NCBI GenBank assembly: GCA_001708385.1
Contig: CP012388.1
Coordinates: 3,162,001-3,226,000 of the forward strand
DNA from: Flavobacterium psychrophilum
GTDB taxonomy: Bacteria; Bacteroidota; Bacteroidia; Flavobacteriales; Flavobacteriaceae
DNA length: 64,000 nt
Reading direction: 5' to 3'
The notes below the pieces were generated by a model that was not told the origin of the DNA, made no database searches, and worked only from the letters and a program-made list of their open reading frames with translations. This document shows, piece by piece, positions 8,855 to 17,339 of this stretch. Numbering within the stretch: the stretch's first letter is position 1; each line of letters starts with the position of its first letter. Made by a program: the position numbers and the translations under genes.

Positions 8855-11230
8855 ATGCAAAATAATTTACCGATTCAGAATAATGAAGTCAGTAGTGATT
8901 TCAATATCAAGGAACAACTTGATATCTATCTTGTCAAATGGAAATGGTTCGTTTTAGGGGTAGTTGCATGTGTTATTATTTCTCTCTTATATTTAAGGTA
9001 TTCCACGCCAGTTTACAAGGTGTCATCCACTATTCTTATCAAAGATGAGAACAGAGGTGGTCTTGCGGATGAATTGTCTGCTTTTTCCGATCTTGGATTG
9101 ATGTCTGGCACTAAAAGCAATGTCGATAACGAAATAGAGGTGCTTAAATCAAGAACCGCATCTTATAATACAGTCAAAGAACTGGGCTTCAATATAAGTT
9201 ATTATAATAAAGGTAATGTTAAGACAAGTGAGGCTTACAAGAAATCGCCGGTGAAGGTACAATTTATTGGTGCAGGAGATAAACTGTATGAAACAGATAC
9301 TTTATTTCATATCAAAAATATTTCTGAGTTAAAATACGAATTGTTTGATTCCGAAGAGCATAGCAAAGGAGTGTATTCTTTTGGGCAAACAGTAAAAAAT
9401 AACCTGGGCTCAATCGTAATCATCAAAAATATTGAAGGGTATCAACCTAAAGATAAATCCGATATAGATGATATTATAGTTAAGATTACGCCATTGGAAA
9501 AAGTTTCCGAATTGTATAGGACTAAATTCCAGGCGGCTACTACAAGCAAGCAAACTAGCGTTATAGCGTTGTCACTTACAGACGAAGTGCCGCAAAAAGG
9601 TATTGATTTTCTTAATACGCTTGTAACAAGGTATAACAATGATGCAATTGAAGATAAAAACCTAGTTGCACGTAATACTGATATTTTCATCAACCAGCGT
9701 ATCGATTCTCTTATAAAAGAGCTTAGTGGCGTTGAGTTAGATGCAGAGCGTTTTAAAAAGAAAAACAGGCTTACAGATATCGTTTCTGATGCCCAGTTAG
9801 TTATTAAATCGGCTAATGAGTATGAGTCAAACGTTGTTACAACGACAACTCAGCTTAATGTTGTAAACTATATGCTGGATTATCTCAAAAAGTCGACTAC
9901 AGATGATATTATTCCAAATAATATTATTCCTGATAATGCCGATGCTGCTACACTTATTTCTGAATATAATACGCTTGTTTTGGGTAAAGCAAGAATATTA
10001 AAAACCAGTACAGATATAAATCCAAGGGTCGCAGCGTACAATATGCAGCTTGACGGTTTAAAATCCAGCATAAGTAAAAGTCTTAATAATCTTAAGTCTT
10101 CGTTACAGATTTCTCAAAAAAACTTACAGCGACAGGAAAATCTTCTTGGAGGTAAAATCGGAGATGTTCCAAGGCAGGAAAGAGAATACAGGGAGATGGA
10201 CCGTCAGCAAAAAGTTAAGGAATCATTGTATCTTTATTTGTTGGAAAAGAGAGAAGAAAATGCAATTTCACTTGCTGTAACTACGCCAAATGCTAAGATT
10301 ATAGATTATGCTTTTGCGGATAGACAGCCTGTATCGCCAAAGCGCAGTATAATTTTATTGGCGGCATTGCTGCTAGGTGTCATTATTCCGGCTCTTATTA
10401 TTTACATAAAAGATCTTTTAGATAATAAAATTCATAATTTCAAAGATATAGAAAAGTTTGCCTTACCTTATCTAGGGGATGTTCCGAGATCGGAGACTAA
10501 CGGTGAGCTAGTAAACCTTCACAGCCGTTCAGGAACTGCTGAGGCTTTAAGGATAGTTCGTACCAATCTTGAATTTATGGTGTCTCAGGTGCCACAAGGA
10601 TTGGCTAAAACAATCTTTGTAACTTCTACAATACCAAAAGAAGGTAAAACTTTTATATCTGTTAATCTGGCGACTACAATAGCGTTAACCGGTAAAAAAG
10701 TATTGTTAATCGGTATGGATATCCGTAATCCGAAATTGGATGAGTACGTAAATATTCCAACCAAAGGACTTACAAATTACCTGTCTTCTGCCGATGTGGA
10801 TTACAATAGTTATATTGTTCACTATCCGGGATTTGAACAGTTCTATATTATGCCTCCGGGTATTATACCGCCAAATCCGGCAGAATTGCTTATGAGTGAC
10901 AAACTGATAAGGCTTTTTGAAGATATTAAAAGCGATTATGACTATATAGTTGTAGATACAGCTCCGGTAAGCTTGGTTACCGATACCCTTATTGTAGCTC
11001 ATCTAGCTGATGCGTTTGTATATGTTAGCCGCGCAGGTTATCTGGATAAGCGTATGCTTGCAGTGCCTAAAGGATTGTATACCGACAGCAAATTACCTAA
11101 CATGGCTATGCTTCTCAATGATACGACAAGTGAGAAGGGCTATGGTTATGGTTACGGCTACGGTTACGGTTACGGTGCGGAAGTACAAAAGGAAACATCA
11201 TGGACCGATAAAATATTCAAAAGAAAATAG
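8855..11230 (+). CDS. Wzc-like polysaccharide co-polymerase / tyrosine autokinase
   Basis: This 791-residue protein joins a Wzz domain to a BY-kinase domain. The Wzz part has a transmembrane helix near 30-50, a long periplasmic coiled region and a second transmembrane helix near 505-525. The kinase domain shows a Walker A segment STIPKEGKT (about 590-600), an A' segment LLIGMDIRNP (about 615-625, with Gly where many enzymes have Asp) and a Walker B segment YIVVDTAP (about 695-703). The tail holds six alternating Tyr-Gly units (about 762-774), the presumed autophosphorylation cluster. It controls polymer length and export together with Wza. The matching phosphatase gene is convergent behind it. 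Confidence 0.92.
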   Translation: MQNNLPIQNNEVSSDFNIKEQLDIYLVKWKWFVLGVVACVIISLLYLRYSTPVYKVSSTILIKDENRGGLADELSAFSDLGLMSGTKSNVDNEIEVLKSRTASYNTVKELGFNISYYNKGNVKTSEAYKKSPVKVQFIGAGDKLYETDTLFHIKNISELKYELFDSEEHSKGVYSFGQTVKNNLGSIVIIKNIEGYQPKDKSDIDDIIVKITPLEKVSELYRTKFQAATTSKQTSVIALSLTDEVPQKGIDFLNTLVTRYNNDAIEDKNLVARNTDIFINQRIDSLIKELSGVELDAERFKKKNRLTDIVSDAQLVIKSANEYESNVVTTTTQLNVVNYMLDYLKKSTTDDIIPNNIIPDNADAATLISEYNTLVLGKARILKTSTDINPRVAAYNMQLDGLKSSISKSLNNLKSSLQISQKNLQRQENLLGGKIGDVPRQEREYREMDRQQKVKESLYLYLLEKREENAISLAVTTPNAKIIDYAFADRQPVSPKRSIILLAALLLGVIIPALIIYIKDLLDNKIHNFKDIEKFALPYLGDVPRSETNGELVNLHSRSGTAEALRIVRTNLEFMVSQVPQGLAKTIFVTSTIPKEGKTFISVNLATTIALTGKKVLLIGMDIRNPKLDEYVNIPTKGLTNYLSSADVDYNSYIVHYPGFEQFYIMPPGIIPPNPAELLMSDKLIRLFEDIKSDYDYIVVDTAPVSLVTDTLIVAHLADAFVYVSRAGYLDKRMLAVPKGLYTDSKLPNMAMLLNDTTSEKGYGYGYGYGYGYGAEVQKETSWTDKIFKRK
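11138..11176 (+). repeat. Hexanucleotide tandem repeat coding the tyrosine tail
   Basis: Six consecutive TAY-GGY units follow a GGC codon and encode alternating Gly and Tyr at the end of the Wzc-like kinase. Third-position variation (TAT or TAC, GGT or GGC) shows the repeat is not freshly expanded, but unit gain or loss in steps of 6 bp would keep the frame and change the number of phospho-acceptor tyrosines. Confidence 0.85.
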
Positions 11231-11231
11231 A

Positions 11232-11274
11232 AAAAACAATTCCCTTTTTAGCTAGTAAAAAGGGAATTGTTTTT
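11232..11274. terminator. Bidirectional terminator between the kinase and phosphatase genes
   Basis: A perfect inverted repeat with 19-bp arms (11232-11250 and 11256-11274) and a 5-nt loop has A-runs on one side and T-runs on the other, so it can stop transcription from both convergent genes. The last codons and stop codon of the phosphatase gene (stop 11248-11250) lie within the palindrome. Confidence 0.85.
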
Positions 11275-11985
11275 TAATGCGGTAACTAATAGGTCTGGCT
11301 TCTTAAGCTGGACTTTATTTTTATAGCTCTCTACATGCCTTTCATGGTGTACATCAGATCCTGTAAAATCGATCAGGCCCTCTTCAATAAGCCTTTGCGC
11401 TGCAGTTAATACTTCTTTGCCGTAGTAGCCTGTTACTGACGAAAGGTTGATCTGGAACTTACATCCCGCCTTTTTTAGCTTGTAGTACTCTTCAAACCTT
11501 TTATGATAAAATAAATATCGCTCCGGGTGTGCAAGTATCGGTTTGTATCCTGCTACTTGAAGTTCGTAGATTATATCATATAGCTGTATTGGTGCGTTAA
11601 TGTATGACATCTCTACCAACACATAATTCTCTTTAAGTGTAAGTAGCGGTTCCGATTTAAATAGCTGTGTAAAGGCGTCATCCATTATGTACTCTGCCGC
11701 TGCTTTAAACGGATTAAGTATCCCCTGCTCTTTTAGCAATACTTTTGTAGACTCTTGCTTTGCTGTAATACCTTCCCTGGTATTATTCCATACGCCCGTA
11801 AGCACGTGCGGAGTGGTTATGAATTCTGAAAATCCATAATCCCTTAAACTATTAATTAATTTTATGGAATGCTGCTGGTCTTTAGCGCCGTCGTCAATAC
11901 CGGGAAGCAGGTGAGAATGTATATCTACATAACCATCGGGTATAAGATCTGCCAGGTTAGGTTTTGGTTTGTTGAAGAAAAACAA
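11248..11985 (-). CDS. Tyrosine-protein phosphatase of the PHP family (CpsB/YwqE-like)
   Basis: This 245-residue PHP-fold metal-dependent phosphatase begins its domain with DIHSHLLPGIDDGA (metal ligands). It continues with ILAHPERY and ends with the TGSDVHH metal site. CpsB/YwqE proteins dephosphorylate the tyrosine tail of BY-kinases such as the Wzc homologue that converges on it, so export cycling by phosphorylation is the likely role. The start appears to be TTG at 11985; no upstream in-frame ATG is apparent. Unlike many capsule loci, the phosphatase gene faces the kinase rather than following it. Confidence 0.88.
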   Translation of the reverse strand: MFFFNKPKPNLADLIPDGYVDIHSHLLPGIDDGAKDQQHSIKLINSLRDYGFSEFITTPHVLTGVWNNTREGITAKQESTKVLLKEQGILNPFKAAAEYIMDDAFTQLFKSEPLLTLKENYVLVEMSYINAPIQLYDIIYELQVAGYKPILAHPERYLFYHKRFEEYYKLKKAGCKFQINLSSVTGYYGKEVLTAAQRLIEEGLIDFTGSDVHHERHVESYKNKVQLKKPDLLVTALKNNSLFTS

Positions 11986-12026
11986 TGTATTTAGTATTAT
12001 AGTTAGTACTGCAAAAATACACCAAA

Positions 12027-13154
12027 TTACCCTATTTTCTTTCTCGTAGCCAGTGTAATACGCACAAGCACTATTGCTGTTAGTAGTATTAAAGGTAATA
12101 CAGTTAAAAGGTGGGATTTGTTCAGCAACACTATAATATATATACCTAGTATACCTAGACTGGTGTATAATGCTTTTAATGTTGCCTTGTGTCTATTCGT
12201 AAAGATAAAGTATAGCAGTACTAAAAATAGCGGATTAAACAGCAACGTATTGTAATTATACGTGATCTCGCTGTGGAGTGAATATAATCCCACAGTACAG
12301 AAGAAAATGCCTAATAAGCCTCCTATAGCTATAAAGGAACGTTGAAACAATTCTTTACCGGACAAGGCTGCGAGTAAAAGACAGAATAGTGTGAAAACCC
12401 ACCAGCTATTGAATGAAAACTGCTGTTTTTCCGGAGTTGCTTTATAAACCGTTACGGTCGATTTTGCTAACGCTCCATTTACGGTAGAGGTATTAGCCAC
12501 GCCCTGCATAAGTTCGTTGGGTAGGAAAAGCTTTTCTGAGGTAACATCGGTAGGTGCTCCAAACATGAGGCTTATGCCGAGGTCTTCAAAGAAATGATTG
12601 TTCAGCCTGCTGTGTATAATTTCCCTGTAGGTCATGCCACTGTCCTGATTTTTAAGCGATATCTTAGTTGGGATGTATTGGTTAATGATATCTGCCACCA
12701 TTGTGGTACAGTTACGGTGAATGAACTTATAGGTGTAAAAGCGTTGGTCGCTAATAAGCCTTGTGTTAAGTTCTGTCGCTATGTCTTGCTTTTGTTGTTG
12801 GGTAAGGTTTAATGTCTGTTCAAAAACATCCCTGTTATAGTATCTGTAAGTATACACAAAATCTTCATAGGATGATGCCGACACAAAATACTGCAAGTCG
12901 CCTTTTACAAACTTTGCGTAAAAATTAGGGGTGTCAAAATCGAAAGTTCCAAAGTTGTATACCACATCAAAATGATTGGATGGGTCATAGACCCTGATGG
13001 CAGTATGCCCAAAAACCGAATACAGCTCATCGCCGGGCCCGCAGGTAAGCAGGGTGACATTGGCCTGTTCGGATAGTTGTGTTTGCGCAAAAGTCTTAAA
13101 CGAGACCGAGATTAAAGTAATTAATAGCGCTGTTAAAACTTTAAAGTTTTGCAT
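12027..13154 (-). CDS. DUF4105 / Lnb N-terminal periplasmic domain membrane protein
   Basis: This 375-residue protein has a signal peptide (ending TFAQ), then a cysteine-protease-like periplasmic domain with GPGDELYSVFGHTAIRV (H50) and FIHRNCTTMVADI (N148, C149), the expected catalytic residues. Four or five transmembrane helices follow at residues 250-370. The domain is known as DUF4105, and a Bacteroides member has been linked to lipoprotein N-acylation (Lnb). Here the role could be the same, which would suit a genome rich in lipoproteins, but this is an inference from the family. It starts 9 bp after the PorV-like gene and is probably in an operon with it. Confidence 0.75.
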   Translation of the reverse strand: MQNFKVLTALLITLISVSFKTFAQTQLSEQANVTLLTCGPGDELYSVFGHTAIRVYDPSNHFDVVYNFGTFDFDTPNFYAKFVKGDLQYFVSASSYEDFVYTYRYYNRDVFEQTLNLTQQQKQDIATELNTRLISDQRFYTYKFIHRNCTTMVADIINQYIPTKISLKNQDSGMTYREIIHSRLNNHFFEDLGISLMFGAPTDVTSEKLFLPNELMQGVANTSTVNGALAKSTVTVYKATPEKQQFSFNSWWVFTLFCLLLAALSGKELFQRSFIAIGGLLGIFFCTVGLYSLHSEITYNYNTLLFNPLFLVLLYFIFTNRHKATLKALYTSLGILGIYIIVLLNKSHLLTVLPLILLTAIVLVRITLATRKKIG

Positions 13155-13163
13155 GGTGTTGTA

Positions 13164-14237
13164 TTAGTTTCTGAATATTCCGAGGTCAACTTTTACTGAA
13201 AAGATATTAGAATACAAAGCAGCACTCTGGTCGCCAATATCGGTAAGGGCGTAATCTACCTGGATGCCTTTGTATTTAAATCCTAATCCGATGTTCGGCT
13301 GCAAGCTTAACGATCCTGAACCGTCAATTTCTTTAATGTTCTGGAAGTTACCAACACCGGCTCTTAGAAATACAAGGTCAAGGTATCCGAATTCAAAACC
13401 AACGGCAGGGTCAATACTTACCACTTCGGTTGAGATAATATCATTGGTTTGTGCAAACTGCATGTTTAAGTTGGCAGCTGCCAAAAGGCTATAGTCGTAG
13501 TGAAAAATAAACTTCTTTGAAATCCCAAGCTGTGCTTTGGGTAAGGTTATCTCGGTGGTTTCGGGTAGTTCCTGGTTTTGACCCGGAACTGCATCTTTAA
13601 TGGTATTGTATTCGTCTTCGTCAATGTTCCAAACGTTGTAAGTTGTGGTAATGTCACGAAGCATAAGCCCAACCTTCCATTCGTTTTTAGTTTGGTACTG
13701 AATCCCGAAATCAAATCCAAATCCCCATGAATTGGCAAACTTACCAATGTTCCTTCGTATCACTTTTGCATTAACACCGTAGTTAAATCCGTCTAACGGC
13801 AGTTTACGCGCATATGACACGGTAATGCCATAGTCGGCGGCGGAGAACAGGCTGATACGGTTGTAGTCAATATTTCCTTCGCTGTCAATTAACTGGGTGG
13901 TGTTAAGGATGTCATCCACACCAAAGCGAATAACCGATATTCCAAAAGCACTCCTTTCGTCAATGGGCATTGCAAAAGCAGCATAGTCATATTGAGCGAT
14001 ATTGGCAAAATAACTGGCGTGCATAAGGGCAATCTGTTTGTCCTTAACCTGGATAAGCCCAGCCGGATTCCAATAACCTGAGTTAACATCGTCGGTATGA
14101 CCCGTAACAGCATTGCTCATACCCAGCGCGGCAGCGTCTACACCAATATTCATAAATTCATTGGAGTACTTTCTAACGGACTGGCTATAAGTATAAAAGG
14201 TGGTAAAAAAGGATAAAATAAAAAGTATCTTTCTCAA
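13164..14237 (-). CDS. PorV/PorQ family outer-membrane protein
   Basis: The protein has a signal peptide (RKILFILSFFTTFYTYSQ) followed by the family opening IGVDAAALGMSNA and NSGYWNPAGL. A long beta-barrel with alternating aromatic strands follows and ends in the typical short C-terminus. PorV is the shuttle and lipid-A-linked attachment partner of the type IX secretion system; this paralogue is often called PorV2 in flavobacteria, and its exact role is unclear. TTG at 14237 is preferred because the farther TTG at 14255 overlaps a likely -7 box. The gene is divergent from pssA. Confidence 0.75.
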   Translation of the reverse strand: MRKILFILSFFTTFYTYSQSVRKYSNEFMNIGVDAAALGMSNAVTGHTDDVNSGYWNPAGLIQVKDKQIALMHASYFANIAQYDYAAFAMPIDERSAFGISVIRFGVDDILNTTQLIDSEGNIDYNRISLFSAADYGITVSYARKLPLDGFNYGVNAKVIRRNIGKFANSWGFGFDFGIQYQTKNEWKVGLMLRDITTTYNVWNIDEDEYNTIKDAVPGQNQELPETTEITLPKAQLGISKKFIFHYDYSLLAAANLNMQFAQTNDIISTEVVSIDPAVGFEFGYLDLVFLRAGVGNFQNIKEIDGSGSLSLQPNIGLGFKYKGIQVDYALTDIGDQSAALYSNIFSVKVDLGIFRN

Positions 14238-14308
14238 TGCTGTTATTTTGTGCAAATATGATATAAAATTCTCAATTACTAAACTCCAATTCTATTAACT
14301 TATTGTGT

Positions 14309-14316
14309 TAACTTTG
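14309..14316 (+). promoter_or_regulatory. Promoter -7 box of pssA
   Basis: TAACTTTG, a TAnnTTTG match, ends 23 bases before the ATG at 14340. It argues against the possible GTG start at 14316, which would lie inside the box. Confidence 0.5.
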
Positions 14317-14339
14317 TGCATATAAAAATAAAACCAACT

Positions 14340-15089
14340 ATGTCTTTTAAGAAACACGTCCCTAATCTTATTACGCTGTGTAACCTGTCAGCAGGTCTTA
14401 TTGCTTTGATATATTCATTTAATACCCATTACCAAATGGCATTTGTTTGGGTATGCATTGGTATATTCTTTGATTTTTGGGATGGATTCTTTGCTCGTGT
14501 GCTTAAAGTGCAGAGCGACTTAGGCCTTCAGTTGGATTCCCTTGCCGATATGGTAACTAGTGGGGTAGTGCCCGGGCTTGTTATGTACCAGATGCTTTCT
14601 GAGATTGCTACAAACCAGGAAGAGTATAACCTTAGTTCTGATAACTACTACTTAGGATTACTGCCTTTTGCAGGTTTTATAATAACACTGGCATCGTGCT
14701 ATAGGCTTGCGAAGTTTAATGTAGATACACGCCAGACCGATTCATTCATCGGATTGCCTACACCGGCTAATGCTTTATTCATATTGAGCCTTCCGGTTAT
14801 AGAGGCACATTCTGACGGTACAGGTGTTGTTTTCGAAATGCTGAGCAACCCGTTTGTACTTATTGGTATAAGCCTGTTGAGTGCTTATATGCTGAATGCA
14901 GAAATTCCTTTGTTTTCGCTTAAAGTAAAATACTTTAATTGGGAAACAAATAAAATACAGGTGATCTTCCTTATACTATCAATATTGTTGTTGTTCTTCT
15001 TCCAGTATTTAGGTATACCGCTTATAATACTATCCTATGTAGCACTATCGGTAGTCAATAATAAATTACTTCAGCCTAAAGCTGCTTAA
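14340..15089 (+). CDS. pssA: CDP-diacylglycerol-serine O-phosphatidyltransferase
   Basis: This 249-residue integral membrane protein carries the complete CDP-alcohol phosphotransferase signature: D48-G49, A52-R53, G62, D66 and D70 in DGFFAR and GLQLDSLAD. It has about seven transmembrane helices. The opening KKHVPNLITLCNLSAGL is typical of bacterial type II phosphatidylserine synthases. The product is phosphatidylserine, precursor of phosphatidylethanolamine, the major phospholipid of this group. ATG at 14340 is chosen because the GTG at 14316 lies inside the promoter. The GH25 gene begins 4 bp after the stop codon and is probably co-transcribed. Confidence 0.88.
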   Translation: MSFKKHVPNLITLCNLSAGLIALIYSFNTHYQMAFVWVCIGIFFDFWDGFFARVLKVQSDLGLQLDSLADMVTSGVVPGLVMYQMLSEIATNQEEYNLSSDNYYLGLLPFAGFIITLASCYRLAKFNVDTRQTDSFIGLPTPANALFILSLPVIEAHSDGTGVVFEMLSNPFVLIGISLLSAYMLNAEIPLFSLKVKYFNWETNKIQVIFLILSILLLFFFQYLGIPLIILSYVALSVVNNKLLQPKAA

Positions 15090-15093
15090 CTAT

Positions 15094-15963
15094 ATGAGGA
15101 GACAAACGTCGCGACCTTCAGCAAGAAGGGCTAAGCCGAAAAAATCTTCAAAAAAAATTACACAGGGGAAAATACTTAAGTATTCTCTCCTGTTGCTTTT
15201 TAGTGCCTTTTTAATAGCAATGGCGTACCAGTACAGACACGGTTTCTTGTATTGGCTGGGTTTTAAAACCGACAAGCGTATTGAATCCCTTTCTAAGGAA
15301 GAGCGCAAGATAGCCGACCTGCGTACCTACGAGATCCTCGCGCGCCATAAGGATAAAGTTTTTGGTATTGATGTTTCGCACTACCAGGGAAAAATTGAGT
15401 GGGAAACCGTGGCTAATGACAATCCCGACTTTCCGCTTGGTTTCGTTTTTGTACGTGCTACTGCAGGGGGTAAAAAACTTGATTCCGAATTCAAGAACAA
15501 TTGGAAAGGGGCTAAGTCGAATGGGTTTCTGAGAGGCGCGTACCACTATTACCGTCCCGATGAAAATTCCATAAAACAGGCCGATAACTTTATTGAGAAT
15601 GTAACGCTTTCGGAGGGCGATCTTCCGCCGGTATTGGACATCGAAAAAATTCCGAACAAGCAAAACCTTGACAGCCTAAAAACCGGACTTAAACGCTGGC
15701 TTGTTAAAGTAGAAAACCATTATGGCGTTAAGCCGATAATCTATAGTGGTGAAAGTTTTTATTCTGATTTCCTGAAAAAGGAATTTAAAGGCTATGATTT
15801 GTGGATTGCCAATTATAGTGTATTTGCAGATGAGATTCGAAAAGACTGGTTGTTCTGGCAATTCACCGATAAAGCTACATTGAAGGGTATTGAAACCAAT
15901 ATCGATGTGAATATTTATAATGGGAGTTATGTTGCATTGAGGAAAATATGCATTAAAATATAA
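15094..15963 (+). CDS. Glycoside hydrolase family 25 lysozyme, membrane anchored
   Basis: This 289-residue protein has a strongly basic N-terminus (residues 1-28) followed by one transmembrane helix (about 29-46). A GH25 barrel then begins with FGIDVSHYQGKI (catalytic-type D93) and continues with LPPVLDIEK near residue 178 and LWIANYS. GH25 enzymes cut the beta-1,4 bond between MurNAc and GlcNAc. The anchor suggests it acts on peptidoglycan from the outer face of the inner membrane, in turnover or cell separation. A strong terminator follows. Confidence 0.87.
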   Translation: MRRQTSRPSARRAKPKKSSKKITQGKILKYSLLLLFSAFLIAMAYQYRHGFLYWLGFKTDKRIESLSKEERKIADLRTYEILARHKDKVFGIDVSHYQGKIEWETVANDNPDFPLGFVFVRATAGGKKLDSEFKNNWKGAKSNGFLRGAYHYYRPDENSIKQADNFIENVTLSEGDLPPVLDIEKIPNKQNLDSLKTGLKRWLVKVENHYGVKPIIYSGESFYSDFLKKEFKGYDLWIANYSVFADEIRKDWLFWQFTDKATLKGIETNIDVNIYNGSYVALRKICIKI

Positions 15964-15993
15964 AAGTTTTATTTTATGGATTGCGACAAATAA

Positions 15994-16027
15994 AAAAAGC
16001 ATCCCCAATGGAATAAGGATGCTTTTT
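15994..16027 (+). terminator. Terminator after the GH25 gene
   Basis: The stem has 11-bp arms (15994-16004 and 16017-16027), a 12-nt loop and a short T-run, placed 31 bp after the stop codon. Confidence 0.75.
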
Positions 16028-16092
16028 AAGGTATTCGGTAAGATTGGTTATCTTGGTTTTGTAGGTCAAAAGTAAGGCGGCAACTGGTATAA

Positions 16093-16118
16093 AAAAATAC
16101 CCATCAGTGGGTATTTTT
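16093..16118. terminator. Second hairpin between the GH25 and lptB genes
   Basis: A perfect inverted repeat with 11-bp arms (16093-16103, 16108-16118) and a TCAG loop is flanked by A- and T-runs, so it could terminate in either direction. It is one of three hairpins in a 215-bp gap. Confidence 0.6.
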
Positions 16119-16141
16119 CGTTTATTTACATACTGAACAAT

Positions 16142-16166
16142 AAAAAAGCGCGGGAAGATCCTGCGC
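16142..16166 (-). terminator. Terminator after lptB
   Basis: Read on the minus strand, a 7-bp GC-rich stem with one mismatch (16148-16154 with 16160-16166) and a 5-nt loop is followed by six T residues. It is 12 bp beyond the lptB stop codon. Confidence 0.65.
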
Positions 16167-16178
16167 CTATTATATTGC

Positions 16179-16964
16179 CTAAAAATTTTCCTGATCCGGT
16201 ACTTCTTTACCTTCTTTGGTTTTATGGAAGTCGATCTTCTTTTTACGAAGCTCAAAATTCTGCCCTAAGTATACTTTACGCACAATTTCGTCCTGTACCA
16301 GTTCTTCGGGTACACCTGCTTTAAGAATTCCTCCTTCAAACATAAGATAGGTCTTATCCGTAATGGCTAACGTTTCCTGTACGTTGTGGTCGGTAATAAG
16401 TATTCCGATATTTTTATCTTTTAGCTGTGCTACAATACGCTGAATATCTTCTACTGCAACGGGGTCAACTCCTGCGAAAGGCTCATCCAAAAGGATAAAT
16501 TTCGGGTCGGTTGCCAGTGCGCGGGCAATCTCGGTACGTCGGCGTTCACCACCCGATAAAAGGTCACCACGGTTGGTGCGTATATGTTGTAAGGAGAACT
16601 CATCGATAAGTTCTTCCATTTTAGCTTCCTGTTCCTTTTTTGAAAGGTTGGTTAGCTGTAATACGCTAAGTATATTGTCTTCTATGCTTAATTTTCTAAA
16701 GACCGATGCTTCCTGTGCCAGGTAGCCAATACCGTGTTGAGCACGCTTGTACATCGGGAAGTCTGTAATTTCTGTCTTGTCCAGAAATATTTTTCCGCTG
16801 TTAGGTTTCACAAGGCCAACGATCATGTAGAACGAAGTCGTTTTACCGGCACCGTTCGGCCCAAGCAGCCCCACGATCTCGCCCTGGTTTACTTCAACCG
16901 ATACGCCTTTTACGACACTACGGCCTTTATAGGTCTTTACTAAGTTTTCTGCTCTTAATTTCAT
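16179..16964 (-). CDS. lptB: LPS export ABC transporter ATP-binding protein
   Basis: This 261-residue ATPase has Walker A GPNGAGKTT (K41), a Q-loop in YLAQEASVF, the signature LSGGERRRTEIARAL, Walker B FILLDEPFAGVDP and the H-loop ITDHNVQE. The RRR after LSGGE and the AQEAS segment are typical of LptB rather than of general ABC proteins. It powers LptFG extraction of lipopolysaccharide from the inner membrane. The C-terminal tail (about 20 residues past the core, rich in K and E) is a common extension in this phylum. It is the last gene of the kdsD-tatC-CMD-lptB run, all relevant to envelope biogenesis. Confidence 0.93.
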   Translation of the reverse strand: MKLRAENLVKTYKGRSVVKGVSVEVNQGEIVGLLGPNGAGKTTSFYMIVGLVKPNSGKIFLDKTEITDFPMYKRAQHGIGYLAQEASVFRKLSIEDNILSVLQLTNLSKKEQEAKMEELIDEFSLQHIRTNRGDLLSGGERRRTEIARALATDPKFILLDEPFAGVDPVAVEDIQRIVAQLKDKNIGILITDHNVQETLAITDKTYLMFEGGILKAGVPEELVQDEIVRKVYLGQNFELRKKKIDFHKTKEGKEVPDQENF

Positions 16965-16976
16965 GTAATAGCTGTA

Positions 16977-17339
16977 TTAAACGCCCGGAGTGATATCACT
17001 TGCTTCAAGTGCTTCCCAAAATTCATACGCCCTGCGCAGGTGAGGAATAACAATTGTTCCGCCTACAACGGTGCCTATGCTTAGCGCTTCCATAACCTGT
17101 TCTTTGGTAATTCCTTCTTTATAGCAGGTCTCAAGATGGTATTTTACGCAGTCATCGCATCGCAGTACTACCGATGCTACAAGTCCAAGAAGCTCCTTGG
17201 TTTTTACATCAAGGGCGCCCGGCAAATAGGCATTCGTGTCTACGTTAAAAATACGTTTAATAACTTTATTGTTGTCGCCCAAAAGCTTGTCATTCATCTT
17301 TTGGCGGTAGTCGTTGAATTCTTGTACTAAATCAGCCAT
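16977..17339 (-). CDS. Carboxymuconolactone decarboxylase (CMD) / AhpD-like protein
   Basis: This 120-residue all-helical protein has the AhpD-type redox motif C61-DD-C64 followed by H68 (CDDCVKYHLETC). The motif supports a thiol peroxidase-like or disulfide-transfer activity rather than true decarboxylation. It overlaps the end of tatC by 8 bp and ends 12 bp before the lptB start, so translational coupling is likely. Its substrate is unknown. It could protect the envelope pathway from peroxides, but that is speculation. Confidence 0.8.
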   Translation of the reverse strand: MADLVQEFNDYRQKMNDKLLGDNNKVIKRIFNVDTNAYLPGALDVKTKELLGLVASVVLRCDDCVKYHLETCYKEGITKEQVMEALSIGTVVGGTIVIPHLRRAYEFWEALEASDITPGV

